DNA of 64,000 nt from contig CAVUYP010000001.1 in assembly GCA_963745755.1 (NCBI GenBank), positions 868,001 to 932,000 on the forward strand. The letters are read 5' to 3'. The stretch comes from RHKX01 sp963745755. Lineage in GTDB: Bacteria > Actinomycetota > Thermoleophilia > Solirubrobacterales > 70-9. The first letter of the stretch is position 1. Each line of letters begins with the position of its first letter. Below are positions 33,689 to 41,451 of this stretch, in pieces. A program made the translations under genes and the position numbers. Under the pieces are notes generated by a model, which ran no database searches, had not been told where the DNA came from, and worked only from the letters and a program-made list of their open reading frames with translations.

Positions 33689-34621
33689 ATGGGTGAGCTG
33701 CGAGTCGAGAGGCAAGACGAGGGTGTGCTGCTGGCGACGATCGCCAACCCCCCTCACGGGTTGATGGACGAGGGGATCGTCGCCGACCTCGAACGGCTCG
33801 TGGAAAGGGCGGAGACCGACGAGGCGGTCACCGGGATCGTCATGACCGGCGACCACGCGGAGCGGTTCGTCGCCCATTACGACGTCGGTGAGCTACTCGC
33901 GGGCGCCAGGCAGGCCCCCGACGTCGCGCCAACCGCCGCCCGCGCGACGCTCGGGGCGGTCGGCGCGGTCCGGCGGCTCCCGGGCGGGCCACGCGTACTC
34001 CAACGGACCCCGGCGGCCGGACTCTCGGCGGCGGAGCGGTTCGGCGAGATCCTGTTGCGATTCAACACGAGCGGCGCCGTGATCACAGCGGCCATCAACG
34101 GTTCGGCCATGGGCGGCGGCTGCGAGCTGGCGCTGGCCTGCGACGTACGGATGATGGCGGAGGGCCCGTTCTCGATCGGCCAGCCAGAGGTGCTCTTGGG
34201 CTTCCCACCTGGTGGGGGAGGAACGCAGCGACTGACACGGCTGCTCGGCACCGGGAGAGCCCTGCGGCTATGCCTCGACGGTGGACCGCTGGGTCCTGAG
34301 GAGGCGGCCGACCTGGGTCTGGTGGACGAGGTCGTCCCGGCCGGGAAGTTGCTCGACCGCACGCTCGAAGTTACGACCCGGCTCGCGCGCAGGCCTAAGG
34401 CCGCAATCGCCGGCATCAAGCGTGCCGTCTACATCGGCAGCGCCCAGTCCCTCCCGAGGGGGCTGCGTGCGGAGCGAGCCGAGTTCATGTCGGCCCTGGT
34501 CACCGAGTCGGCCGAGGCGGCAATGGCAGCCTACGTCGAAGGCACGGAGAAAGCAGGCGAACTCCCTGGCTACGACGCGGATGCGCTCGCCGCCGCCCTC
34601 GCGCGCGGCAGGTTCGGCTGA
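33689..34621 (+). CDS. Enoyl-CoA hydratase/isomerase family protein
   Basis: 310 residues. Crotonase fold: VTGIVMTGDHAERFVAHYD (oxyanion strand), then AAINGSAMGGGCELALACD with the first catalytic Glu in GCELA, and FSIGQPEVLLGFPPGGGGTQRL with the second Glu in QPEV. An insert of about 45 residues between the first two blocks makes it longer than usual. It should act on acyl-CoA thioesters. It fills the island segment between repeat C and tRNA-Pro, five bases after a truncated regulator fragment. Confidence 0.88.
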   Translation: MGELRVERQDEGVLLATIANPPHGLMDEGIVADLERLVERAETDEAVTGIVMTGDHAERFVAHYDVGELLAGARQAPDVAPTAARATLGAVGAVRRLPGGPRVLQRTPAAGLSAAERFGEILLRFNTSGAVITAAINGSAMGGGCELALACDVRMMAEGPFSIGQPEVLLGFPPGGGGTQRLTRLLGTGRALRLCLDGGPLGPEEAADLGLVDEVVPAGKLLDRTLEVTTRLARRPKAAIAGIKRAVYIGSAQSLPRGLRAERAEFMSALVTESAEAAMAAYVEGTEKAGELPGYDADALAAALARGRFG

Positions 34622-34649
34622 GCAGACGCCGCAGCCGATCAGTCAAGCG

Positions 34650-34694
34650 TGCACCCGATGGATTCGAACCAGTGACCTTCGGTTCGTAGGCCGA
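34650..34694 (-). repeat. Degenerate 3' half of a tRNA-Arg(ACG)
   Basis: On the complement the stretch reads a CCTACGA anticodon loop (ACG), GGTCACTGGTTCGAATCC and TCGGGTGCA, as in the 3' half of tRNA-Arg. The T-stem has one base deleted and no 5' half is adjacent. A GGTACC-rich flank follows at 34728-34746. It is not a functional tRNA. Confidence 0.6.
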
Positions 34695-34819
34695 GACTCT
34701 TCCAGCGCTCACCCTGAGCAGCGCCAGCGGTACCGCGGTTGGTACCTCCAGCCACTCCGTACGGCTAGTCGGGCTTTGGGGCCGGATCGAGGCCCGCGCG
34801 GAAAGTCGACCCTTCGATA

Positions 34820-34893
34820 TCGGGGCGACTGGATTTGAACCAGCGACCTTTCGACCCCCAGTCGAATGCGCTACCAAACTGCGCCACGCCCCG
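34820..34893 (-). tRNA. tRNA-Pro(GGG)
   Basis: 74 nt on the complement. Acceptor CGGGGCG pairs with CGCCCCG plus discriminator A; anticodon stem TTCGA/TCGAA with loop CTGGGGG gives anticodon GGG; T-arm GCTGG-TTCAAAT-CCAGT. No encoded CCA. Its 3' half is duplicated at 31994 and 33171, so it served as an integration site. Confidence 0.95.
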
Positions 34894-34943
34894 TGACGGC
34901 CGCCCATGATGCCGCACCGGCGACACCGGCGCGGTCAGGCGAG

Positions 34944-35014
34944 AGCGGCGGACGGGAATCGAACCCGCGTCATCAGCTTGGAAGGCTGAGGCTCTACCGT
35001 TGAGCTACCGCCGC
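34944..35014 (-). tRNA. tRNA-Gly(TCC)
   Basis: 71 nt on the complement. Acceptor GCGGCGG pairs with CCGCCGC, discriminator T; D-arm GCTC/GAGC; anticodon loop CTTCCAA gives TCC; T-arm CGGG-TTCGATT-CCCG. It lies 50 bp from tRNA-Pro. Confidence 0.95.
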
Positions 35015-35057
35015 ATGGCTGCGCCAGGCGCGGCCACATCTTGCCGCACGGCGAGCC

Positions 35058-35619
35058 TCAGCGCTTGTAGCCGAAGTCCAGCGTGTAGGTGCCCGCCTTG
35101 GCGCCGCGGCGTTGCGGGGAGCCCCAGCGGACGCCGACGCCGACGTGCTCGAAGGAGCCGAGGATGTTCGCCCGGTGGCTCGGACTGCGCATCCAGGCCT
35201 TGACGATCTTGCGGGGAGTCCCTCCGCGGCCTCTGCCCCAGCCGATGTTCTCGGCTGCGCCCCAGCTGCATCCGCAGGGCAGGTAGCGGGAACGCTGGTA
35301 GCGGCCGACCAGGCTGGCCTCGCCCGGGCAGACATGGTCGAAGCAGTTCGACTTCTGCATCCGCTTCGAGTGACTCCGGGCGGCCTTCGCGAGGTCGCCG
35401 CTGTAGCGGAGCTTGCGCTTGCCGTGCTTGCTGCGCTTCTCGTTGATCAGGCAGGCGACGATGCGGGCCGCGGTCTTGTTCGAGATCTTCCGCGGCCCCT
35501 TGTCCGCTCCCGGACAGGCGGCGGCCGCAGCGGTCTCGGGCTGAGACCTGCACGAGCGTCGCGAGGCCGGCCAGCGCAAGGACGATCGTGAGGGCGATTG
35601 TCTGGAAGCGGTTCCGCAT
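35058..35619 (-). CDS. Secreted CAP/SCP-domain protein, frame interrupted
   Basis: The ATG at 35619 begins a signal peptide (TIALTIVLALAGLATLVQVSA). One extra T near 35548 shifts the frame, after which the CAP domain reads cleanly: ISNKTAARIVACLINEKRSK, HSKRMQKSNCFDHVCPG, AENIGWGRG, AWMRSPSHRANILGSFEHVG and YTLDFGYKR. HVC, ENIGWG and SPSHRANIL are CAP signatures (His/Glu cavity residues). Such proteins are extracellular; activity is unknown. A paralogue lies at 36903. It is more likely an assembly indel than a dead gene. Confidence 0.75.
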
Positions 35620-35695
35620 GGTTCGATCGCGATCTCCGGCTTCCGTGCCCGAGGCGGCTGGATATTAACAATTCGTGAGCAGGACCACAAGACGC

Positions 35696-36892
35696 TCACA
35701 ATTCCCGTCTTCGGCCCATGGGAATCGCCAGCAGTGTGGCAAGGATGACGGACATAACCGCAATCAGGATGTACGCCGTGTCGGCGCCGGATCGCCCGAG
35801 CAGCCAGCCGCCGATCAGCGGGCCGACCGTGTAGCCGAGCGCGTAGATCAGATTGAGGCCGCCGTAGGCAAGCCCGCGGTCGAGCTCACCGAAGGTGTCG
35901 TCGAGCCAGGGGACGGCGGCGGCGAAGACGATGCTGAGCCCGACCGTGAGCACGCCGAGCGCGATCCCGGCACCGGCGAGGCCGCCCAGCGTCGCGAGCA
36001 GGATGCCGGACGAGGCCATCAGCACTGCGCCCGCGAACGCGACCGGTCGACGACCGAAGCGATCGCCGGCCTTGCCGGCGGGCGGCGCCGTGCAGGCATC
36101 GATGATGGCGACGGCCGCGAAGATGATCCCGATCGTCGTCGCCGTCGTACCGAGGCGCCGGTCGAGGTCGAGCGGGACGACGAAGTCGACGAGCCCGAGC
36201 ATCGCGGCGCCAACGGCGGCGGCAGCGGCGGGCAGCGCCGCCGCCGGGCGCAGCAGCGACAGAAACGTGCCGCGGCGCTCGATCGGCTCGCCGGCCGGCA
36301 GTGCCGGCGCCCGCGGCAGCAGAACGTAGCCGGCGGCGAAGATCGCGGCGGCGATGCCGCTGACAAGGATGAACGGGGCTTCGAACGAGATCGCGCCGCC
36401 GGCGATGCCGCCGAGCGCCGGACCGCCGATCGCGCCGAGGCTGTTGGCGGCGAGGGCGAAGCCGATCGCCTCGCCCTTGCGGCCGGGCCGGGCGAGGTCG
36501 GAGACGAGGGCGAGCGCGGCCACCCAGCTCAGCGTCGAGCCGAAGCCCTGCACGGCGCGCCCGACCAGCAGCGGCGCGAGCGCCCCCGATGTCGCGATCA
36601 GGATCGAGCCGAGCCCGGTGAGGACGAGGCCGCCGAGCAGCAGCGGCCGGCGGCCGAGCCGGTCGGCGAGGCGGCCGACCGGAATCGAGACGAACAGGAT
36701 CGGGATCGCGTAGGCGGCGAGGGCGAGGCCGAGCGCCTCGTCGCCGGCCCCGGTGCGCCGCTCGATCTCGGGCAGGAGCGGCGCGACCACGCCGAGCAGC
36801 GCCGTCTCCAGGGCGATCGCCGAGATCGCGATCGCGAGGATCGCCCGGCGGGAGCTGGAACGGCTGGCGGTGCGCGGGCGGCACGCGCCCAC
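35696..36892 (-). CDS. Major facilitator superfamily transporter
   Basis: 398 residues with 12 hydrophobic helices. MFS motif A is GRLADRLGRRPLLLGG between helices 2 and 3, repeated in weaker form as GDRFGRRPVAFAG between helices 8 and 9; motif C-like glycines are in NSLGAIGGPALGG. This fits a drug/H+ antiporter-type exporter. The substrate is unknown. It lies between two CAP-domain genes on the same strand (10 bp from the upstream one), which may share its transcript. Confidence 0.9.
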   Translation of the reverse strand: MGACRPRTASRSSSRRAILAIAISAIALETALLGVVAPLLPEIERRTGAGDEALGLALAAYAIPILFVSIPVGRLADRLGRRPLLLGGLVLTGLGSILIATSGALAPLLVGRAVQGFGSTLSWVAALALVSDLARPGRKGEAIGFALAANSLGAIGGPALGGIAGGAISFEAPFILVSGIAAAIFAAGYVLLPRAPALPAGEPIERRGTFLSLLRPAAALPAAAAAVGAAMLGLVDFVVPLDLDRRLGTTATTIGIIFAAVAIIDACTAPPAGKAGDRFGRRPVAFAGAVLMASSGILLATLGGLAGAGIALGVLTVGLSIVFAAAVPWLDDTFGELDRGLAYGGLNLIYALGYTVGPLIGGWLLGRSGADTAYILIAVMSVILATLLAIPMGRRREL

Positions 36893-36902
36893 GGTAGTTC
36901 AG

Positions 36903-37464
36903 CTAGCGCTTGTAGCCGAAGTCGGTCGTGTAGGTGGCGCCGCCGCGGCCGCGGCCGCTCGCCGGCGTCCCCGCGGCGACGGCGATGCCGATGTGCTCGT
37001 AGCTCCGGTTGAGGATGTTCGCCCGGTGCTCTGAGCTGTGCATCCAGGCGGCGACGACCTTCCGTGGCGATCCGAGCCGGCCGCTGCCGTAGGCGATGTT
37101 CTCGGCGATGCCCCAGGAGCAGCTGCAGGGCAGATAGCGCGGCCTTGACCAGCCGCTTGGTGAGATCGCTCTCGCCGGGGCACTGGTGGGAGAAGCAGCG
37201 CCTGCGGATCATCCGGCGGTTGTGCTTGCCGGCGGCCTTCGCCTGTTGGCTCTGGCGCTTCAGCGGCCGGGCGCCGTGACGGCGGCGCTGCTTGTTGATC
37301 AGGCAGAGGACGGCCTTGGCGGCGCGCTTGTTGCTGAGCTTCGCCGGTGCGGCGTCGCCGCCCTTGCACTGCGCCGCGCGCGCGCGGCCCGGCAGCAGCG
37401 CGAGCGCGAGCAGCACGGCGGCGAGGACGAGGACGGTGGCCGGAATCCGGAAAGCGAGGGGCAC
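36903..37464 (-). CDS. Secreted CAP/SCP-domain protein (paralogue of 35058), frame interrupted
   Basis: ATG at 37464; signal peptide (FRIPATVLVLAAVLLALALL, cut near ARA-AQ). The first frame covers KLSNKRAAKAVLCLINKQRR, MIRRRCFSHQCPGESDL, KRLVKA. One extra base near 37141 shifts it; the continuation reads RYLPCSCSWGIAENIAYG, VVAAWMHSSEHRANILNR and ATYTTDFGYKR, stop at 36903-36905. Domain order and Cys positions match the first CAP protein, so the two arose by duplication around the MFS gene. Confidence 0.75.
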
Positions 37465-37547
37465 GTGAGCCCCTTCGTCCCGAACTTGCCGGAAGGCAAG
37501 GTTTCACCCGCCCCCTGGACCACCGTCCAGGGATCCGCGACTGAGAG

Positions 37548-37620
37548 CGGGGCAGCCAGGACTCGAACCTGGAACCGCCGGTTTTGGAGACCGGAACTCT
37601 GCCAATTGAGCTACTGCCCC
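37548..37620 (-). tRNA. tRNA-Trp(CCA)
   Basis: 73 nt on the complement. Acceptor GGGGCAG pairs with CTGCCCC, discriminator G; anticodon loop CTCCAAA within stem CCGGT/ACCGG gives CCA; T-arm CCAGG-TTCGAGT-CCTGG. Confidence 0.95.
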
Positions 37621-37723
37621 TGGGGAACGCGATCGTACCGGGCCTCTACCCGTGGACACGACCTCGGTCGCGGGGCGGCGCAGCGTCGCGCTGCTCGATC
37701 GGTTCGTCGGTCCGAAATGGTGA

Positions 37724-37807
37724 TGCGGGCGGAGGGACTCGAACCCCCAAGCTCTTGCGAGCACCGGCACCTAAAGCCGGCGTGTCTACCAATTTCACCA
37801 CGCCCGC
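37724..37807 (-). tRNA. tRNA-Leu(TAG)
   Basis: 84 nt on the complement, class II with a long variable arm (TGCTCGCAAGAGCT). Acceptor GCGGGCG pairs with CGCCCGC, discriminator A; anticodon loop containing TTTAGG gives TAG; T-arm GGGGG-TTCGAGT-CCCTC. Confidence 0.95.
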
Positions 37808-37878
37808 CCGCCGGCGCAGTCTAGGAGCCGCGAGGCGGTTGCAGCGTGCGACCGCGGAAGCTCATATGCTTGCGACCG

Positions 37879-38529
37879 ATGCCAAAGGGTTATCAGGCAC
37901 GGGAGGGGTACGAGCTCTGGCACCCCAACAGGGACAAGGCCGAGTCGAAGACGACGAAGGCGGTCGTCGCCTTCGTGCTGCTCATCTCCGCGGCGCTGCT
38001 GATGATCATCACCCTCGGCGGCTGGGAGCGCCTGCAGAGCCCCACCGTCGGCCTGATGACGATCGGCTGGGCGTTGCTCTACGTCCTCTTCGCATTCCTG
38101 GTGATGCGCTGGAATCGCGGCGTCCTGCCGGTCGCCGCGGCCCTTGCGGTGATCATGATCATCTTCGCCGCCGTCGCCGCCGGCGGCTGGTTCGCCCGCG
38201 ACAAGCCCGGACTCGACTCGCCCGCCCTCCCCGAGGATCTGCTCGGCCTGCTGACACTGATCGTCATCCCCGTCCAGCTGCTGCTGCTGATCGTCGCGAT
38301 GGTCGGCTTCAACCAGGCCTGGAACGTCGAGGAAGAGCGGCCGACCGGCGACAACCCCTCCCCGCCTCCCCCGGCCGGCGGCGAGACCGTCGCCGGGCCG
38401 CCCCCGGAGCGGACCAGCACCGACCTCGGTCCCGAGCAGGGCGCGAATCCGGCTCTGATCGAAGCGACGACGACGACTGGGACGGCGCCGAGCCGAACCC
38501 CGCCGTCTGAACGCTCCGCCCAGACCTAG
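37879..38529 (+). CDS. Hypothetical membrane protein with disordered acidic/Pro-rich tail
   Basis: 216 residues from the ATG at 37879. Four hydrophobic helices (about 24-46, 53-74, 78-98, 117-140) precede a Pro/Gly/Glu-rich tail. No family recognised. An alternative reading of the last ~60 bases in another frame ends SDDDDWDGAEPNPAV, which looks more like a natural acidic terminus, so a base error between 38340 and 38470 is possible. The 3' end overlaps the convergent SRAP gene by 4 bp. Confidence 0.65.
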   Translation: MPKGYQAREGYELWHPNRDKAESKTTKAVVAFVLLISAALLMIITLGGWERLQSPTVGLMTIGWALLYVLFAFLVMRWNRGVLPVAAALAVIMIIFAAVAAGGWFARDKPGLDSPALPEDLLGLLTLIVIPVQLLLLIVAMVGFNQAWNVEEERPTGDNPSPPPPAGGETVAGPPPERTSTDLGPEQGANPALIEATTTTGTAPSRTPPSERSAQT

Positions 38530-39218
38530 AACAGCTTCATCGGCGGGTCGAGCAGGTGCGGCCCGTCCTCGCGGACGTCGTTGACCGCATCGCCGACCTC
38601 GCGCGGCTGCAGCGCATCGGCAGGCGCCGGGCGCAGCAGCTCGAGCAGCCGGTCGGGCTTCGCCCCGGGATCGATCCATTCCGGCTCGGCTTCGCGCGTC
38701 AGCACCACCGGCATCCGGTCGTGGACGGACCGCACCGTCTCGTTCGGGGTACAGGTGATCAGCGCGCAGCTGACCAGCGGCGGCTCGTCCCTGCGCTTCA
38801 GCTGCGCCCAGACCCCGGCGAACGCGAACAGCTCGCCGCCCGGCTCGCCGGAGGGACTGAACCAGATCGGCTGCTTGCCCTCCGGGTCACGCCGCCATTC
38901 GTAGAAGCCGTCGGCGGGGATCAGGCAGCGCCGTCGCTCGAACGACTCCCGGAACGCCGGCTGCGTCGCCACCGTCTCCGCCCGGGCGTTGATCAGCGGC
39001 CGCTGCCCCTTGCCCTCCGCCCAATGCCCCGGTACCAGCCCCCAGCGCAGCACCCCCGCCTCGTTGTGGCCGGCGTCGCCGCGGCGGATCGCCACGACCG
39101 GATCGGTCGGGGCGATGTTGAAGCGCGGCCGGTCGTCGATCTCGAAGCCCGGATCGAGGTCGAACCGCGACGCGAGGCGGCGCGGATTCGGGTCGGTCAG
39201 GGTGAAGCGGCCGCACAT
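38526..39218 (-). CDS. SRAP-domain protein (YedK/HMCES-type abasic-site DNA-protein crosslinker)
   Basis: 230 residues. It starts MCGRFTL; Cys2, exposed after Met removal, forms the thiazolidine crosslink with abasic sites in single-stranded DNA. Other signatures: FNIAPTDPVVAI, LRWGLVPGHW, INARAETV with the conserved Asn and Glu, RCLIPADGFYEW, ALITCTPNETV and HDRMPVVL with the catalytic His. The role is to shield abasic sites during replication. No LexA-like site was seen upstream. Confidence 0.95.
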   Translation of the reverse strand: MCGRFTLTDPNPRRLASRFDLDPGFEIDDRPRFNIAPTDPVVAIRRGDAGHNEAGVLRWGLVPGHWAEGKGQRPLINARAETVATQPAFRESFERRRCLIPADGFYEWRRDPEGKQPIWFSPSGEPGGELFAFAGVWAQLKRRDEPPLVSCALITCTPNETVRSVHDRMPVVLTREAEPEWIDPGAKPDRLLELLRPAPADALQPREVGDAVNDVREDGPHLLDPPMKLF

Positions 39219-39313
39219 CGATCCGCCACGCTAGCGGTCGCCCGCGTCGCGGCCACCGGAGCGATCGACGTCGCCGATGATGACCCCGAGGTGCCCAAGG
39301 CGTAGCCTTACCG

Positions 39314-39928
39314 ATGATGGATCTGTCCCTCTACGAGCAGATCAACGGTTTCGCAGCCGGTCACGACGGTTTCGAGGACGTCCTCCGCTTCTTCGCCGTC
39401 GACGCCCAGTTCCTCTTCCTCGCTCTGCTGGCCGTTCTCTTCCTCGCCCGCGGCAAGTGGGCTTCCGAGAACGCTCGCCACGGAGTCGTCGCTGCCGGCT
39501 TCAGCGCGGCGCTGGCGCTGGCGATCGCTCAGGTCATCTCGCATCTCTGGGAGCGGCCGCGGCCGTACGTGGCCCATCCCGACGTCGCCCACCTCTTCAT
39601 CCCACCCTCCGTAGACCCGTCGTTTCCAAGCGATCACGCGACGGCCGCATTCGCGATCGCCGTTTCGATCCTGCTCAGGAACCGCAAGGCGGGGCTGGTT
39701 GCCCTCGCGATGGCGCTGATCGTCGCCGTGGCCCGAGTGGCGGTCGGCACCCACTACCCGGGCGATGTCCTCGGCGGGGCGGTGCTCGGCACGCTCTGCG
39801 CCCTGCTCCTCTACCTGCCGGCGGTGCGTGGCCCGCTGCACCGGCTCGCCAATTGGGCGGCGGGGCTCTACGAACGGGTCGCGATCGCTTTCGGGGCGGC
39901 CCGGACCGACTCCAGCCCGGCGCGCTAG
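39314..39928 (+). CDS. PAP2-family membrane phosphatase
   Basis: 204 residues with five or six helices. The three phosphatase blocks are ISHLWERPRPY (weak first block with Arg-Pro), PSFPSDHATAAF (PSDH) and RVAVGTHYPGDVLGG (R-x5-H-x3-D). These fit undecaprenyl-pyrophosphate or phosphatidate phosphatases acting at the outer face of the membrane. Two ATG codons (39314 and 39317) are possible. It is divergent from the SRAP gene. Confidence 0.9.
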   Translation: MMDLSLYEQINGFAAGHDGFEDVLRFFAVDAQFLFLALLAVLFLARGKWASENARHGVVAAGFSAALALAIAQVISHLWERPRPYVAHPDVAHLFIPPSVDPSFPSDHATAAFAIAVSILLRNRKAGLVALAMALIVAVARVAVGTHYPGDVLGGAVLGTLCALLLYLPAVRGPLHRLANWAAGLYERVAIAFGAARTDSSPAR

Positions 39929-39969
39929 GGGCATGGTTGAGGCCGGGCCGGCCCCTCGGGCGCCGCTGA

Positions 39970-40052
39970 TGCCGGAGGTGGGATTCGAACCCACACGTCC
40001 TTTCGGACAATCGATTTTGAGTCGATCGCGTCTGCCATTCCGCCACTCCGGC
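39970..40052 (-). tRNA. tRNA-Leu(CAA)
   Basis: 83 nt on the complement, class II with variable arm TGTCCGAAAGGACG. Acceptor GCCGGAG pairs with CTCCGGC, discriminator A; anticodon loop ACTCAAAAT gives CAA; T-arm GTGGG-TTCGAAT-CCCAC. Confidence 0.95.
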
Positions 40053-40129
40053 CGGCCGGTCAACACTAGCCGCGGCGCCGCGGCGCCGGCTTCATCGCGC
40101 GGCTCGCGGCATTGAGCCGGTCGCGACGA

Positions 40130-40381
40130 TCAGTTCGGGTGGTAGACGGCGATCATCGTGCCGACCGCGGTCGCGCAGATCGCGCCGAACACGACCCACT
40201 CCGACCAGGTGTCGATTGCGGTGAGGACGCTGTAGACCAGCATCGCGAGGACGAGCAGCATCACCCCGGTGAGGACCTGCAGGTGGCGCCGCTGGCGCTT
40301 CAGCTTCTCCTCGTGGGGGAGCTCGTTGGTGGGCGTGCGCAGGTGATGCTCGTGATGCCGGCTCGCCTGCGGGTCGGTCAT
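40130..40381 (-). CDS. Small two-helix membrane protein
   Basis: 83 residues. A His/Arg-rich cytoplasmic start (ASRHHEHHLRTP) and a basic helix (EEKLKRQRRHLQ) precede two membrane helices (VLTGVMLLVLAMLVYSVL and WVVFGAICATAVGTMIAV). Family unknown. It overlaps the stop of the upstream 2TM gene by 4 bp (ATGA), so the two are one operon and may form a complex. Confidence 0.65.
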   Translation of the reverse strand: MTDPQASRHHEHHLRTPTNELPHEEKLKRQRRHLQVLTGVMLLVLAMLVYSVLTAIDTWSEWVVFGAICATAVGTMIAVYHPN

Positions 40382-40650
40382 TGCTGCTTGTTCATCTCGC
40401 GCTGGATCTCGTCCTCGGTGATCGGGCCCTGTTGGGGGCCGTAGGCCTGCCAGCCGGACGCGATCAGCGCGATCCCGAGCCCGAAGACGACCCAGATCGG
40501 CCAGAAGTAGCCGCCGCCGCTGAGCGCCCAGATGACGACCATGATCGCCAGGACGCCGGCCGCGGTCGCGAGCAGCCCCTTGAAGCTGCGCCTCGCCTTG
40601 AGGCGGCGCAGCGCCAGCTCGCGGGCCTGGTTCTCCTCCGGTTCGCTCAC
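40378..40650 (-). CDS. 2TM-domain-like small membrane protein
   Basis: 90 residues. A charged helix (ELALRRLKARRSFKG) precedes two membrane helices (LLATAAGVLAIMVVIWAL and FWPIWVVFGLGIALIASG) with the FWPIW core typical of the 2TM domain, then a polar tail. Function unknown; this domain often accompanies histidine kinases or stands alone. First gene of a two-gene operon. Confidence 0.7.
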   Translation of the reverse strand: MSEPEENQARELALRRLKARRSFKGLLATAAGVLAIMVVIWALSGGGYFWPIWVVFGLGIALIASGWQAYGPQQGPITEDEIQREMNKQQ

Positions 40651-40748
40651 CGCCTGCAGTCTATCCGCGGCCCGGATGGACCGGGCGGGACGCAGCCGGC
40701 GCGAACTGCCATCCTCGTCGCCATCGCGACGATCGGCTGCCAGCGCTG

Positions 40749-41436
40749 ATGCCGCCCGCCGAGGACGGCAACCTCGCCTCCGCAGAGGTGCACCGGCGCC
40801 TGCGCGAGCAGATCCTCGACGGCGAGCTGGCGCCGGGCGACCGCGTTCCCTCCGAGCGGGCGCTCTCCGAGACGGTCGGAGTCAACCGCCATGCCGTCCG
40901 CGAGGCGCTGAAGCGGCTCCAGCAGGCCGGCCTGGTGAGGATCAGCCAGGGTGGCGCCACCCGGGTCCTCGACTGGCGCCACCACGCCGGCCTCGACCTG
41001 CTGCTCGACCTGATGCAGCAGGGCGACACGCCGCCGCCCGCACTTGTCGGCGCCGTCCTCGAGATGCGGGCCAGCGTCGGCGTCGACGTCGTCCGCCGCT
41101 GCACCGAGCGCGCCGGCGACGAGCGGCGAACAGAGATCGGCGCCCGCGCTGCCGCGGTCGCCGCCCTCGTCGATGCCGGCGACGAGGCTCTCGTCGACGC
41201 CTACGTCCAGCCTCTGGGAGCTGATCGTCGACGGCTCCGCCAACCTCGCCTACCGGCTGGCGCTCAACTCGCTGAATGGGGCGCTGGCCGCCTTCCCGGA
41301 GCTCGCCGCCGCCCTCGCTCCGAAGCAGGCGGACGAGCTCACCAGCCTCGGTGCGGCGATCGCCTCCGGCGCCGTCGCCGATGCCGTCGCGGCCGCGCGG
41401 GTCCTGCTCGAGCGGGACATCGGCGCCGTGACCTGA
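40749..41436 (+). CDS. FadR-type GntR transcriptional regulator, frame interrupted
   Basis: The winged helix (about 8-75) is clear: EVHRRLREQILDGELAPGD, VPSERALSETVGVNRHAVR and EALKRLQQAGLVRISQGG. The FCD ligand domain begins in the same frame (LLLDLMQQGD, VLEMRASVGVDVV) but shifts by one base near 41205; it continues as SLWELIVDGSANLAYRLALN and ends LLERDIGAVT at 41436. The regulator probably senses a small carboxylic acid. Its target is unclear, since neighbours are on the other strand. Confidence 0.8.
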
Positions 41437-41451
41437 ACCGGCGCCGTCGCC

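Noticed and set aside
33472..34621. A regulator-crotonase operon with a functional small regulator
   Set aside because: The 70-codon product is only the opening of a larger domain seen at 25012 and lacks any effector part; more likely a remnant.
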